NCBI GenBank assembly: GCA_030429955.1
Contig: JAUIGO010000007.1
Coordinates: 1 to 64,000, forward strand
Length of the DNA: 64,000 bases
Reading direction: 5' to 3'
Origin: Bacteroidia bacterium
GTDB taxonomy: Bacteria > Bacteroidota > Bacteroidia > Flavobacteriales > Flavobacteriaceae
Notes under the pieces: generated by a model
Database searches by the model: none
What the model was told of the DNA's origin: nothing
What the model saw: the letters and a program-made list of their open reading frames with translations, nothing else
Shown here: piece after piece, positions 1 to 6,764 of the stretch
Position numbering within the stretch: position 1 is the first letter of the stretch
How the letters are laid out: each line of letters opens with the position of its first letter
Program-made: the position numbers and the translations under genes

Positions 1-1049
1 TCAGTTTTGCACTTATAGTTTTATTCACCTCATGTAGAACAGAGGAAATGGAATTTATACAAGCTCCACCTGAAGAGACTTTAGTGCCAAATTCTGTTGT
101 TGCTTCATTAATGGCTCAAACCACATTAAACGATGGATCTAACGATAATATTATTGACAATGCCAATTGTTTTAACATACAATTACCTGTTACTGTTATT
201 GTAAATGGCACAGAAATTACTGTAAATTCTGAAGATGATTATGATGATATTGAAGACATTTTTGACGAATTTGACGATGATAATGATACTTTGGAGATTA
301 CTTTTCCAATAACCATTATCCTGAGTGATTTCACAGAAATTGTCATTAATAATTATACTGAACTTTACAGCTATTCTAATAATTGTAATGGTGAAAACGA
401 ATATGATGACGATATAGAATGCTTAGATTTTATATACCCAATATCTGCTTCAATTTATAATTCCGATAATGAACTGATTACAACAATAACTTTTAATAGC
501 GATTATCAGCTACATGAGTTTATTGAAGCCTTTGATGATAGTGATATTGTGAGTCTAAATTTTCCAATTACAGTTGTTTTGTTAGATGGTACACAAATAA
601 CAATAAATAATTTAACAGAACTTCAAGACACTATAGAACTATATGATGACTATTGCGATGAAGATGATGACTACGATTATAATGATGACGATTGCAATAA
701 CTGTGACACCAGCCAATTGGAGGCTATTTTAACTGGCTGTTCAGATTGGTATGTAGATAAGCTTGAACGTTACGGAAATGACTATGACGATGTCTATGAA
801 GATTATTTGTTTAACTTCTTTACTGACGGAACGCTATCAGTTTCGTGGGATACGACAACCGTTTATGGCACTTGGACTGCTTCAGGTTCAGGCAACAATA
901 TTATGGTTGTTATCGATGTTCCTGCTTTACCATACTGTAATAATAATTGGTATTTACATGAAATTGAACAGTATTCAGGTGAAACAAAAGTAGACTTACG
1001 TGTTGGAGATGATGATAGACTTAGATACGAGAACGATAATTGCAATTAA
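1..1049 (+). CDS. Acidic repeat lipoprotein with lipocalin-like C-terminus (5' end outside window)
   Basis: The reading frame is open to the window edge. The codons before the first in-window ATG (position 48) encode a hydrophobic stretch ending LFTSC, a lipobox, so the true start lies upstream and the ATG at 48 is internal. The mature part holds four diverged repeats of about 40-45 residues, each a beta-prone segment (such as FPITIILSDFTEIVINN) followed by an Asp/Asn-rich linker. The last 100 residues contain a DGTLSVSWDTTTVYGTWTASG segment that resembles the next gene's product. Predicted location is the outer membrane or periplasm. No function is recognised; the acidic linkers could bind calcium (inference). 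Confidence is high for a real lipoprotein gene, low for function. Confidence 0.85.
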   Translation, partial: SFALIVLFTSCRTEEMEFIQAPPEETLVPNSVVASLMAQTTLNDGSNDNIIDNANCFNIQLPVTVIVNGTEITVNSEDDYDDIEDIFDEFDDDNDTLEITFPITIILSDFTEIVINNYTELYSYSNNCNGENEYDDDIECLDFIYPISASIYNSDNELITTITFNSDYQLHEFIEAFDDSDIVSLNFPITVVLLDGTQITINNLTELQDTIELYDDYCDEDDDYDYNDDDCNNCDTSQLEAILTGCSDWYVDKLERYGNDYDDVYEDYLFNFFTDGTLSVSWDTTTVYGTWTASGSGNNIMVVIDVPALPYCNNNWYLHEIEQYSGETKVDLRVGDDDRLRYENDNCN

Positions 1050-1082
1050 TATAAACCTTAAATCTTTAATTAAAATAGTATT

Positions 1083-1565
1083 ATGAAAAACAGAATTTTT
1101 TACAGCTTTTTAATCATGTTGAGCTTTTCTTTAATGTCATCAACATGTTCTTCAGATGATGATGGTTCATCAAACGATAACAGTCAGGAAATCATAGAAA
1201 TAGAAAATACTGCAGAATCTGGCACATGGATAATATCTAGTTATGTTGATTCTGGCCAAGATGAAACCAATGACTTTAATGGTTATGTGTTTACTTTTGC
1301 AGCCAACGGAACAGTAACAGCAACCAATGGAACCACAACATATAATGGTACTTGGTCTGTATCTGACAGTAGTAATAGCAGTGATGATAGTAGCAGCGAC
1401 GATGACATAGATTTTAATTTATCTTTTCCAGTGCCTGATACAGATGATTTTGAAGACTTAAATGATGATTGGGACATTGTTAGCTACAGCACAACCACTA
1501 TTAGCCTTATCGATATTAGTGGTGGAAATGGAGGAACAGACACTCTAGTGTTTCAAAAAAATTAA
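1083..1565 (+). CDS. Small Asp/Ser-rich lipoprotein, lipocalin-like
   Basis: The 160-residue product starts with a signal sequence ending SSTCSSDDD, the usual Bacteroidota lipoprotein pattern of Cys followed by Ser and Asp. A lipocalin-like core follows: SGTWIISSYVDSG, then FTFAANGTVTATNGTTTYNGTW, and a final TDTLVFQKN strand. It is interrupted by a low-complexity Ser/Asp run near residues 95-110. It lies 33 bp after the preceding acidic lipoprotein, in the same direction, and shares the TYNGTW/VYGTW motif with that protein's C-terminus, so the two are probably co-transcribed and distantly related. Ligand unknown. Confidence 0.82.
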   Translation: MKNRIFYSFLIMLSFSLMSSTCSSDDDGSSNDNSQEIIEIENTAESGTWIISSYVDSGQDETNDFNGYVFTFAANGTVTATNGTTTYNGTWSVSDSSNSSDDSSSDDDIDFNLSFPVPDTDDFEDLNDDWDIVSYSTTTISLIDISGGNGGTDTLVFQKN

Positions 1566-1590
1566 AAACATAGTTGAAAAAGAAAAATTT

Positions 1591-1674
1591 CCACTTATAA
1601 AGTGGTAACCGTTGTCCCAATTCGCATTTTATTGATAGCTGAAATCTGCTTCGACATTTAGTGTTGAAGCAGAT
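1591..1674. repeat. Two hairpins in a gap, including a 13-bp stem
   Basis: Within the 140-bp gap between the small lipoprotein and the OB-fold gene there is a short stem CCACTT/AAGTGG at about 1591-1605. A longer one follows at 1644-1674: ATCTGCTTCGACA, loop TTTAG, TGTTGAAGCAGAT, 13 pairs with one G-U. No T-run follows the longer stem, so it does not look like an ordinary intrinsic terminator. It could be a mobile palindromic repeat or an RNA structure in the leader of the next operon. Confidence 0.6.
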
Positions 1675-1705
1675 TAAAGCAAAGCCTACCTAAAAAACAA
1701 AGTTC

Positions 1706-2083
1706 ATGCGAAAATGGATTGCAATAATAGTAATACTAGTAATTGTAGCTTTTTTAAGTTACCATTATATCTATCAAGATCATAGAGATATTGAGAGCGA
1801 AACTGCAGCATTTACAATAACAGCTAAGGATATTACTAATGAATTTGAAATCAATTCTTCTGATGCTGAAACAAAATATTTAAACAAAACGATAGTCATA
1901 TCTGGCATTATTACAGAATTAAGTTCAAATCAGATTACTGTAAATGATAAAGTGTTTTGTCAGCTTACCAAAACAACTAATGTTTTAAAACCAAACCAAA
2001 AGGTAACATTAAAAGGCCGTTTTATTGGTTACGACAATCTATTGGATGAAATAAAATTAGATCAATGCTATATTATTAATTAA
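1706..2083 (+). CDS. Membrane-anchored OB-fold (tRNA_anti-like) protein
   Basis: The product has 125 residues. Residues 5-22 are a hydrophobic segment (IAIIVILVIVAFLSYHYIY) that would anchor it in the inner membrane. From about residue 38 it reads as an OB-fold of the tRNA_anti-like family: AKDITNEFEINSSDAETKYLNKTIVISG, then ITVNDKVFCQL, KVTLKGRFIGYD and the closing LDQCYIIN. These domains are common in Bacteroidota envelope proteins and need not bind nucleic acid. It begins the set of five genes running to 4493, 13 bp before the cupredoxin gene, so a role in the same periplasmic process is inferred. Molecular function is unknown. Confidence 0.8.
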   Translation: MRKWIAIIVILVIVAFLSYHYIYQDHRDIESETAAFTITAKDITNEFEINSSDAETKYLNKTIVISGIITELSSNQITVNDKVFCQLTKTTNVLKPNQKVTLKGRFIGYDNLLDEIKLDQCYIIN

Positions 2084-2096
2084 AAATTATTTGAAA

Positions 2097-2693
2097 ATGA
2101 AAACAAAATTACTTATCACGATTACAATACTTTTAGGAGTATCAAAAATGAACTCACAGACCACTCACAACTTAGATTGGTTTGCAGGAATTGGTCAAAA
2201 CGTGGACTTAACTATTGATGTTGGTGACACAGTTATTTGGACATGGACAAGTCCAAATCATACAGTAGAGAATGTCCCAGGCAACAGTGTAGAAGTCTTT
2301 GATAGCGGATTTTTAGGGCCTATTGGCTCAACTTACTCTTATACTTTTACAGTAGTAGGTGACAACGATTATTTTTGTGGTGTGCATGGTGCATTTAGTA
2401 TGTCAGGAACAATTACTGTTCAAAACAATTTAGGAGTCGATGATTTTAAAATTGATTCCAACTTTAATCTTTACCCAAACCCAACCAACTCTATATTAAG
2501 TATCTCTTTTAAAAATGAAATTCCTAATGGAACATTGGAAGTTTATGATATGCTAGGAAAAAAAGCTTTGTCTCAAGCTCTTGACTCTAATAAATTGACT
2601 TCAATCGATATTTCAAATCTTAACAGTGGTTTGTACTTAATTAAAGTCTCTTATGAGGGCAAATCTGAAACAAAGCAGTTTCTTAAAAATTAA
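2097..2693 (+). CDS. Secreted cupredoxin (plastocyanin-like) with T9SS type A sorting domain
   Basis: ATG at 2097 is chosen over an in-frame TTG at 2091 because the signal peptide MKTKLLITITILLG...NSQ starts there. Residues about 22-115 are a cupredoxin domain: GDTVIWTWTSPNHTVENVPG carries the first copper His, and YFCGVHGAFSMSG carries the Cys, second His and Met. So the type I copper ligands (His, Cys, His, Met) are all visible. Residues about 120-198 are a type IX secretion sorting domain, with FNLYPNPTNSILSIS, VYDMLGK and LNSGLYLIKV. The protein should be exported by the type IX machinery and stay outside the cell or on its surface as an electron carrier. A barrel protein and a haem lipoprotein are encoded next. 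Confidence 0.88.
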   Translation: MKTKLLITITILLGVSKMNSQTTHNLDWFAGIGQNVDLTIDVGDTVIWTWTSPNHTVENVPGNSVEVFDSGFLGPIGSTYSYTFTVVGDNDYFCGVHGAFSMSGTITVQNNLGVDDFKIDSNFNLYPNPTNSILSISFKNEIPNGTLEVYDMLGKKALSQALDSNKLTSIDISNLNSGLYLIKVSYEGKSETKQFLKN

Positions 2694-2728
2694 TTATCAC
2701 CAAATAAAATCAATTACATAAAATTGCT

Positions 2729-3580
2729 ATGAAAAAGTTATTGGTTTATTCAATGATGTGCATGTGTCTTAACACTTTTGCACAAGACGATTTATTGAGC
2801 GAAATTGATACTGAAGCAATTCAAAAGGACTTTGTGTTTGCTGCTTTTAAAGGTCTAAAAATTGTAAATTTTGAGTCCACAAAACTTACTGCAAAGAAAC
2901 AATTCACGTTTGTTGTTTCACACAGGTTCGGAAGTATTAAGAATGGAATAGACACTTTTTTTGGGCTTGATGATGCTGTTACTCGCCTCAATTTTATTTA
3001 TGGAATTTCTGATGCTGTTAATATTGGTGTATCCAGAAGCTCTTTTCAAAAAATATTTGAAGCTTCTATTAAGTATAGACTTATAAGACAAAAAGAAAAT
3101 GGGTTCCCTTTTACAATAGTTGGGTATAATTCTGTTTTGGTTAATACTGCACTTGAAAAAGATAATTTACCTAAACTGGAATTTAAACATAGATTAGGTT
3201 ATGCTTTTCAAGTTTTGGTTTCTAGTAAGGTCAGTGAAAATCTTTCTTTAGAATTGGCACCAACACTATTTCATGATAATTATGTAGTGATTAACAATCA
3301 AGACAATACACAATATGCTTTGGGCTTAGGAGGACGCTATAAACTAGGGAAACGTTGGTCTGTAAATGCTGATTATGGTTGGCATTTAAATAGAGCAGCA
3401 GAATCGCCTTACCATAACCCTTTGTCCATAGGTATTGATTTAGAAACTGGAGGTCATGTTTTTCAAATGCATTTTTCAAACGCACAAGCGATGAACGTAA
3501 ATGGGTTTTTGGGACAAAGCACAGGTAGTTGGAGTGATGGTAACATTTATTTTGGTTTTAATTTAAGTAGAGTATTTTAA
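2729..3580 (+). CDS. DUF5777 family outer-membrane beta-barrel protein
   Basis: The 283-residue product has a signal peptide ending NTFAQDD. Alternating hydrophobic strands throughout and a terminal Phe (FGFNLSRVF) indicate an outer-membrane beta-barrel. The KQFTFVVSHRFGSIKNGIDTFFGLDDA region is characteristic of DUF5777 as I recall it. It stops 2 bp before the c-type haem lipoprotein gene, so translation is probably coupled. In Bacteroidota such barrels often sit beside YceI and c-type cytochrome genes, as here, but their role is not established. A porin or structural partner for a surface redox complex is an inference only. Confidence 0.85.
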   Translation: MKKLLVYSMMCMCLNTFAQDDLLSEIDTEAIQKDFVFAAFKGLKIVNFESTKLTAKKQFTFVVSHRFGSIKNGIDTFFGLDDAVTRLNFIYGISDAVNIGVSRSSFQKIFEASIKYRLIRQKENGFPFTIVGYNSVLVNTALEKDNLPKLEFKHRLGYAFQVLVSSKVSENLSLELAPTLFHDNYVVINNQDNTQYALGLGGRYKLGKRWSVNADYGWHLNRAAESPYHNPLSIGIDLETGGHVFQMHFSNAQAMNVNGFLGQSTGSWSDGNIYFGFNLSRVF

Positions 3581-3582
3581 TT

Positions 3583-3942
3583 ATGAAAACACATTTTTTA
3601 ACTCTAGTTATTGTTGGGTTCTTGTTTTCTTGTACAAATGCAAGCGAAGAAGATTTAATTGATACCACACCAATAGAAGATATAGTGACCTATGCTGATG
3701 ATGTAAAAAGTATTATTGATAACAATTGCATTTTTTGCCACTCCAATCCTCCAGAAAATGGAGCTCCAATGCCACTTCTAACGTATGATCAAGTAAAAGA
3801 CGCTGTTGAAAATAGAGGATTAATAAGCAGGATTTCTTCGGAAGATTTGGCTTTTGTAATGCCTTTTGGTGGTCCAAGATTACCTCAAAACTTAATTGAC
3901 ACTGTAATTAAATGGCAAACTGATGGTCTACTGGAAGAATAA
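3583..3942 (+). CDS. Monohaem c-type cytochrome lipoprotein
   Basis: The 119-residue product has a lipoprotein signal (LVIVGFLFSCTNA) and one haem attachment motif, CIFCH, near residue 50. A Met in the DLAFVMPFGG segment near residue 100 is a plausible sixth iron ligand. The helical end (LIDTVIKWQTDGLLEE) is typical of planctomycete-type and related small c-type domains. It starts 2 bp after the DUF5777 barrel gene and is followed 11 bp later by a YceI gene. It should sit on the periplasmic face of a membrane and pass single electrons, perhaps to or from the cupredoxin encoded two genes upstream. Confidence 0.87.
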   Translation: MKTHFLTLVIVGFLFSCTNASEEDLIDTTPIEDIVTYADDVKSIIDNNCIFCHSNPPENGAPMPLLTYDQVKDAVENRGLISRISSEDLAFVMPFGGPRLPQNLIDTVIKWQTDGLLEE

Positions 3943-3953
3943 AATATTTAGTT

Positions 3954-4493
3954 ATGAAAAACATACTTTTTATATTACTGTTTTTTGGCTTGTTAACACA
4001 AGCTCAAGATAAATACTTAACCAAAATAGGAAGCGTAAATTTTGAAGCATCTGTGCCTTCATTTGAAGAGGTAGCTGCAAAAAACAACTCAGTTACTGCA
4101 ATTATTAGCACAGCAACTAATGAGTTTGCTGCTTTAGTTTTAGTTAAAGGTTTCAGGTTTAAAAATGCTCTAATGGAAGAACATTTTAATGAAAACTATG
4201 CGGAGTCTAATTTATATCCAAAGGCAACTTTTAAGGGAAATATCATAGGTAATAATTTAAAAGACAATACATCTGGCACATATAGCATTGATGGGGATTT
4301 AACTTTTCATGGAATTACAAAATCAATAAAAAACTTACCAGTTAAAATTACTTTTAATAATGATACCATTGTCTTAGAAGGAACTTTCTCTGTAAAAGCT
4401 TCAGATTATGAAATTAAAATCCCAAATATTGTAAAAAATAAAGTGTCAGATATAGTAGAAGTTAATTTTACTTTCAATTTAAAACAAAATTAA
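3954..4493 (+). CDS. YceI family periplasmic lipid-binding protein
   Basis: The 179-residue product has a signal peptide ending LLTQAQDK. The lipocalin-like YceI fold is recognisable: NFEASVPSFEEVAAKNNSVTA at the start, the central ALMEEHFNENYAESNLYPKATFKG with SNLYPKATF typical of the family, then GDLTFHGITKSI and the final VEVNFTFNL. YceI proteins bind long isoprenoid or fatty chains in other bacteria. It closes the envelope redox set that starts at 1706 and is followed by an intrinsic terminator at 4591. A quinone or other isoprenoid ligand would fit the cytochrome neighbour, but that is inference. Confidence 0.9.
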   Translation: MKNILFILLFFGLLTQAQDKYLTKIGSVNFEASVPSFEEVAAKNNSVTAIISTATNEFAALVLVKGFRFKNALMEEHFNENYAESNLYPKATFKGNIIGNNLKDNTSGTYSIDGDLTFHGITKSIKNLPVKITFNNDTIVLEGTFSVKASDYEIKIPNIVKNKVSDIVEVNFTFNLKQN

Positions 4494-4590
4494 TTTTGCA
4501 GGTTATTCTATTAAAGCATATTTCTATAATCCTGAAATCGATAAAAATTTATTGTTTGGTTCTAAAATAGGTCAATGTTCTTTACAAAAA

Positions 4591-4618
4591 CCTTTATCGA
4601 AAGATAAGGGCTTTTTTT
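4591..4618 (+). terminator. Intrinsic terminator after the YceI gene
   Basis: Stem CCTTTATC, tetraloop GAAA, GATAAGGG (8 pairs with one G-U), followed by C and seven T. It lies 98 bp downstream of the YceI stop and ends the envelope redox operon. Confidence 0.8.
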
Positions 4619-4716
4619 ATTTCTACTCTTTTATTGGTTTTATGTGTATATTTAAACATCAATAATTTTATTTAAATTGTTGTTCGTTTATTTTACTAAC
4701 TTTTAATTTACTAACC

Positions 4717-6324
4717 ATGATGACCAACCTTAAAAAAACCAACCTTTGGGTTTTAACATTCATGTTCTTGGGCTTTTGTAACCTTAGCTTTTCCCAGAAA
4801 AAATATTCAAAAAAGCAAATTGATAATCTTAAAACTGAAGTAGAGCAAATTGTAGAGTCAAACAAAAAACAATCACAAATAATGGTCGATAAGATTTTTA
4901 GTTTTGCTGAGCTTGGCTTTCAAGAATACGAATCTACAAAGTACTTAACAGGAATTTTAAAAGAAAATGGCTTTACCATTGAAAATGGAATTTCTGGTAT
5001 TACAACGGCATGGTTTGCTACTTGGAGCAATGGAGATGGTCCAACAATTGCTTTAGGAAGCGATGTAGATTGTATTCCAAAAGCCTCACAATATCCAGGA
5101 GTTGCCTATCATAAACCTATTGTTGATGGAGCTCCAGGACATGGAGAAGGACACAATTCTGGCATACCTTTAAATATAACGGCTGCACTTGCTGTAAAAC
5201 AGATCATGGAAAGGGAAAATATTCAAGGTACATTGATTTTATGGCCAGGAATTGCAGAAGAACTTGTTGCTGCTAAAGCTTGGTATGTTCGTGATGGTTT
5301 ATTTAAAGATATTGATATGTGTATTTTCACACATGTTAGTAGTAATTTAGGAGTGTCTTGGGGACCAACCAGAGGCACTGGACTTATTTCTGTTGAATAT
5401 TCTTTTGAAGGCGAAGCCGCACATTCAGCTGGTTCACCTTGGCGTGGGAGAAGTGCATTAGATGCGGCTGAGTTAATGAACGTTGGTTGGAATTATAAGA
5501 GAGAACATCTGCATCCTTTAAAACGATCACATTCCATTTTTACTGATGCTGGTGATCAGCCAAATGTGGTGCCATCTAAAGCTTCCATTTGGTATTATTT
5601 TAGAGATATAACTTATGATGGAATTATGGAAATGTATCACGAAGCTAATGATGTAGCCAAAGGAGCAGCCTTAATGACAGGCACAAAAGTGAACTCCAAA
5701 ATTTTAGGAACTGCTTGGCCAAGACATTATAATAAAACGATAGCTGAAACCATGTATGAGAATATTAAGCATGTTGGTTTGCCAGAATGGTCTGAAGATG
5801 ATCAAACTTTGGCAAAAGCGGTTCAAACAGAAGTAAATTCAAACGAGATTAAAGGGTTGAATACAGAATTATCACCTTTGGGATTGCCAGTTAAAGAGCC
5901 AGTTAGTGGAGGCTCTGATGATATTGGAGATATATCATGGACAGTTCCAACGGTAACTATGGGTTATCCTTCAAATATTCCCGGACTTCAAGGTCATCAT
6001 TGGAGCAATGCTATTGCAATGGCCACACCAATAGCACACAAGGGCGTTACTGCTGGAGCAAAAGTAGAAGCCATGACCATTTTAGATTTTTTATTAAAAC
6101 CAGAATTATTGACTCAAGCTTGGGATTATTTTAATAATGAACAGAGTAAAGAGACAAAATATAAACCAATGTTGGGAGCTGATGATATGCCTCCAAGTTA
6201 TTTAAATAAAGATAAACAAGAACAGTTTAGACCTCAGTTGGAGAAGTTTTATTACGATGAAACTAAATATGATAGTTATTTAGAACAATTAGGAATAAAA
6301 TATCCAACACTTAAGAAAAATTGA
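4717..6324 (+). CDS. Exported M20 family amidohydrolase/peptidase (AbgB-like)
   Basis: The 535-residue product has a signal peptide (residues 1-27, ending NLSFSQ); an ATG at 4720 is an equally possible start. It matches the M20D/AbgB type of metal-dependent amidohydrolase. The first metal segment is IALGSDVDCIP (112-121), then APGHGEGHNSG (139-149), the catalytic Glu pair in PGIAEELVAAKA (about 188), a dimerisation domain with EGEAAHSAGSPWRGRSALDA, and a late metal His in GLQGHHWSN. The usual Cys in the family's GHxCGH motif is Glu here (GHGEGH). Export to the periplasm suggests hydrolysis of an acylated amino acid or peptide from outside. Substrate cannot be read from sequence. It stands alone between two terminators. 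Confidence 0.88.
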   Translation: MMTNLKKTNLWVLTFMFLGFCNLSFSQKKYSKKQIDNLKTEVEQIVESNKKQSQIMVDKIFSFAELGFQEYESTKYLTGILKENGFTIENGISGITTAWFATWSNGDGPTIALGSDVDCIPKASQYPGVAYHKPIVDGAPGHGEGHNSGIPLNITAALAVKQIMERENIQGTLILWPGIAEELVAAKAWYVRDGLFKDIDMCIFTHVSSNLGVSWGPTRGTGLISVEYSFEGEAAHSAGSPWRGRSALDAAELMNVGWNYKREHLHPLKRSHSIFTDAGDQPNVVPSKASIWYYFRDITYDGIMEMYHEANDVAKGAALMTGTKVNSKILGTAWPRHYNKTIAETMYENIKHVGLPEWSEDDQTLAKAVQTEVNSNEIKGLNTELSPLGLPVKEPVSGGSDDIGDISWTVPTVTMGYPSNIPGLQGHHWSNAIAMATPIAHKGVTAGAKVEAMTILDFLLKPELLTQAWDYFNNEQSKETKYKPMLGADDMPPSYLNKDKQEQFRPQLEKFYYDETKYDSYLEQLGIKYPTLKKN

Positions 6325-6333
6325 AATAAAAAA

Positions 6334-6361
6334 AGCTCTAGATAACTCTAGAGCTTTTTTT
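6334..6361. terminator. Bidirectional intrinsic terminator
   Basis: Stem AGCTCTAGA, loop TAAC, TCTAGAGCT (9 perfect pairs), with a run of A before and a run of T after. It can serve the M20 gene (plus) and the small acidic lipoprotein gene (minus), which converge here. Confidence 0.9.
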
Positions 6362-6379
6362 ATTGACTTAAACTAATTG

Positions 6380-6589
6380 TTATAGGCCAGAAACAGAATC
6401 AGTTACTACTTCCACAGTTTCTTCAATAGTTTCTTCTGCATCTTCCATTACCTCTTCTGCATCTTCCATAGTTTCTTCCATTGTAGCTTCTACTTCAGCT
6501 TCAGTAGTTTCTTCTTTTTTCTCTCTGCAAGAATTAAAAGTTAAAGATAAGGCTAGAACAATTACTGTACTTAAGATTAATTTTTTCAT
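6380..6589 (-). CDS. Small Glu-rich lipoprotein
   Basis: The 69-residue product has a lipobox (LTFNSC, Cys at residue 20) and then an almost wholly acidic mature part with repeated heptad-like units (EETMEDAEEVMEDAEETIEE), probably one long amphipathic helix. A good Bacteroidota promoter lies 30-60 bp upstream and a terminator follows, so it is a monocistronic and probably well expressed gene. Similar tiny acidic lipoproteins occur widely in flavobacteria without known function. An envelope spacer or cation-binding role is speculation. Confidence 0.8.
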   Translation of the reverse strand: MKKLILSTVIVLALSLTFNSCREKKEETTEAEVEATMEETMEDAEEVMEDAEETIEETVEVVTDSVSGL

Positions 6590-6620
6590 TTTAGTGTCTT
6601 TTTAGTGTTAAAATTGCGTG

Positions 6621-6647
6621 CAAATGTATATTTAAATTATTTTACAA
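6621..6647 (-). promoter_or_regulatory. Promoter of the Glu-rich lipoprotein gene
   Basis: On the minus strand a TACATTTG box (plus-strand 6621-6628) matches the Bacteroidota -7 consensus TAnnTTTG exactly. A TTG (plus-strand 6645-6647) lies 16 bp upstream as the -33 element. The box is about 31 bp from the start codon. Confidence 0.65.
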
Positions 6648-6764
6648 TTATCATTTGCAGTTAATTATTTCTATTTACGTTTAAAACTTATTCTTGGATT
6701 CTTTTGTGTAAAAAAAATTCCTGCCATTTGGCAAGAATTTTTTAATCTATAAAAAAGGGTTGGT

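Noticed and set aside
763-993. Overlapping plus-strand ORF inside the first lipoprotein gene
   Set aside because: It lies in another frame of a gene with a clear lipobox and repeat structure, and its product has no recognisable features.
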